A DNA stretch of 14,441 nucleotides from contig DITZ01000077.1 of NCBI GenBank assembly GCA_002422985.1, positions 9,262 through 23,702 on the forward strand, read 5' to 3'. Numbering within the stretch: the stretch's first letter is position 1; each line of letters opens with the position of its first letter. The DNA comes from Sphingomonadales bacterium UBA6171. GTDB lineage: Bacteria > Pseudomonadota > Alphaproteobacteria > Sphingomonadales > Sphingomonadaceae. A program made the translations under genes and the position numbers. Of the stretch, positions 14,353 through 14,441 are shown piece after piece. The notes beneath the pieces are model-generated. The model did not search any database, had not been told where the DNA came from, and saw only the letters and a program-made list of their open reading frames with translations.

Positions 14353-14441
14353 GCCTGAACCCCTGCCGGTGGAAGCCGTTCTGCCGGTGCTGCTGCAAGC
14401 GCTGTGTGACGCGCCTTCCGCCGTGCTCGTCGCCCCGCCCG
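14342..14441 (+). CDS. hrpB: ATP-dependent helicase HrpB, N-terminus only (cut by window edge)
   Basis: A GTG at 14342 opens a frame that runs to the window end (33 codons plus one base). The product contains LPVEAVLPVLLQALCDAPSA and VLVAPP, the standard N-terminus of HrpB-type DExH helicases, in which VLVAPPGAGKT is the Walker A motif; the window cuts just before the glycine and lysine. The GTG lies inside the last codons of the polyprenyl synthase gene, an 11-base overlap that suggests coupled translation. No strong ribosome site is visible. A different start further on is possible, but the conserved LP-x-EAVLP begins only seven residues after this one. Confidence 0.7.
   Translation, partial: MPTEPEPLPVEAVLPVLLQALCDAPSAVLVAPP

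Overview
The window is GC-rich (roughly two-thirds G+C), densely coded chromosomal DNA, most likely from an alphaproteobacterium of the sphingomonad type. Pointers are an FzlA-like GST-fold protein coupled to queG, a long-chain polyprenyl diphosphate synthase beside a small AroQ chorismate mutase and hrpB, a one-polypeptide indolepyruvate:ferredoxin oxidoreductase, and a GC-rich palindrome of a kind common between sphingomonad genes. I see no phage, transposase, CRISPR array or recognisable defence cassette. The taxonomic call is inference from gene content, not from a marker gene.

Left part (1-7457): the 5' end of a tRNA-Leu gene runs off the left edge on the minus strand. Then, on the plus strand, come a fused 2-oxoacid (indolepyruvate-type) oxidoreductase, a short stretch of 32-bp tandem repeats with GC hairpins, a proline-rich lipoprotein of unknown function with a C-terminal membrane helix, five 15-bp tandem repeats, and a tight pair of acyl-CoA dehydrogenase genes. 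The first of the pair lacks the usual catalytic-site signature and looks like the partner subunit of the second. The oxidoreductase makes acyl- or aryl-acyl-CoA from 2-oxoacids and the dehydrogenases act on acyl-CoA, so a catabolic role for the block is plausible but not shown.

Middle (7458-10844): a large palindromic element lies between convergent genes. On the minus strand follow (in transcription order) a TTG-started PfkB/adenosine-kinase-type sugar kinase, a secreted parallel beta-helix lipoprotein 19 bp downstream of it, and a MerC-like membrane protein with its own probable promoter overlapped by an AT-rich palindrome. A small lipoprotein diverges from the kinase, and its stop codon interlocks with that of queG.

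Right part (10841-14441): fzlA and queG form an overlapping minus-strand pair. A 102-codon plus-strand frame joins the two ends of an acyl-CoA dehydrogenase with the middle missing. A chorismate mutase gene (minus) and a polyprenyl diphosphate synthase gene (plus) diverge from a 45-bp gap. The window ends inside the start of an HrpB-type helicase gene. No stretch longer than 300 bases lacks a gene.

I did not find a clear new biological system. The best leads are the operator-like palindromes at 161-179 and 8046-8064, the doubly anchored lipoprotein, and the internally deleted acyl-CoA dehydrogenase.
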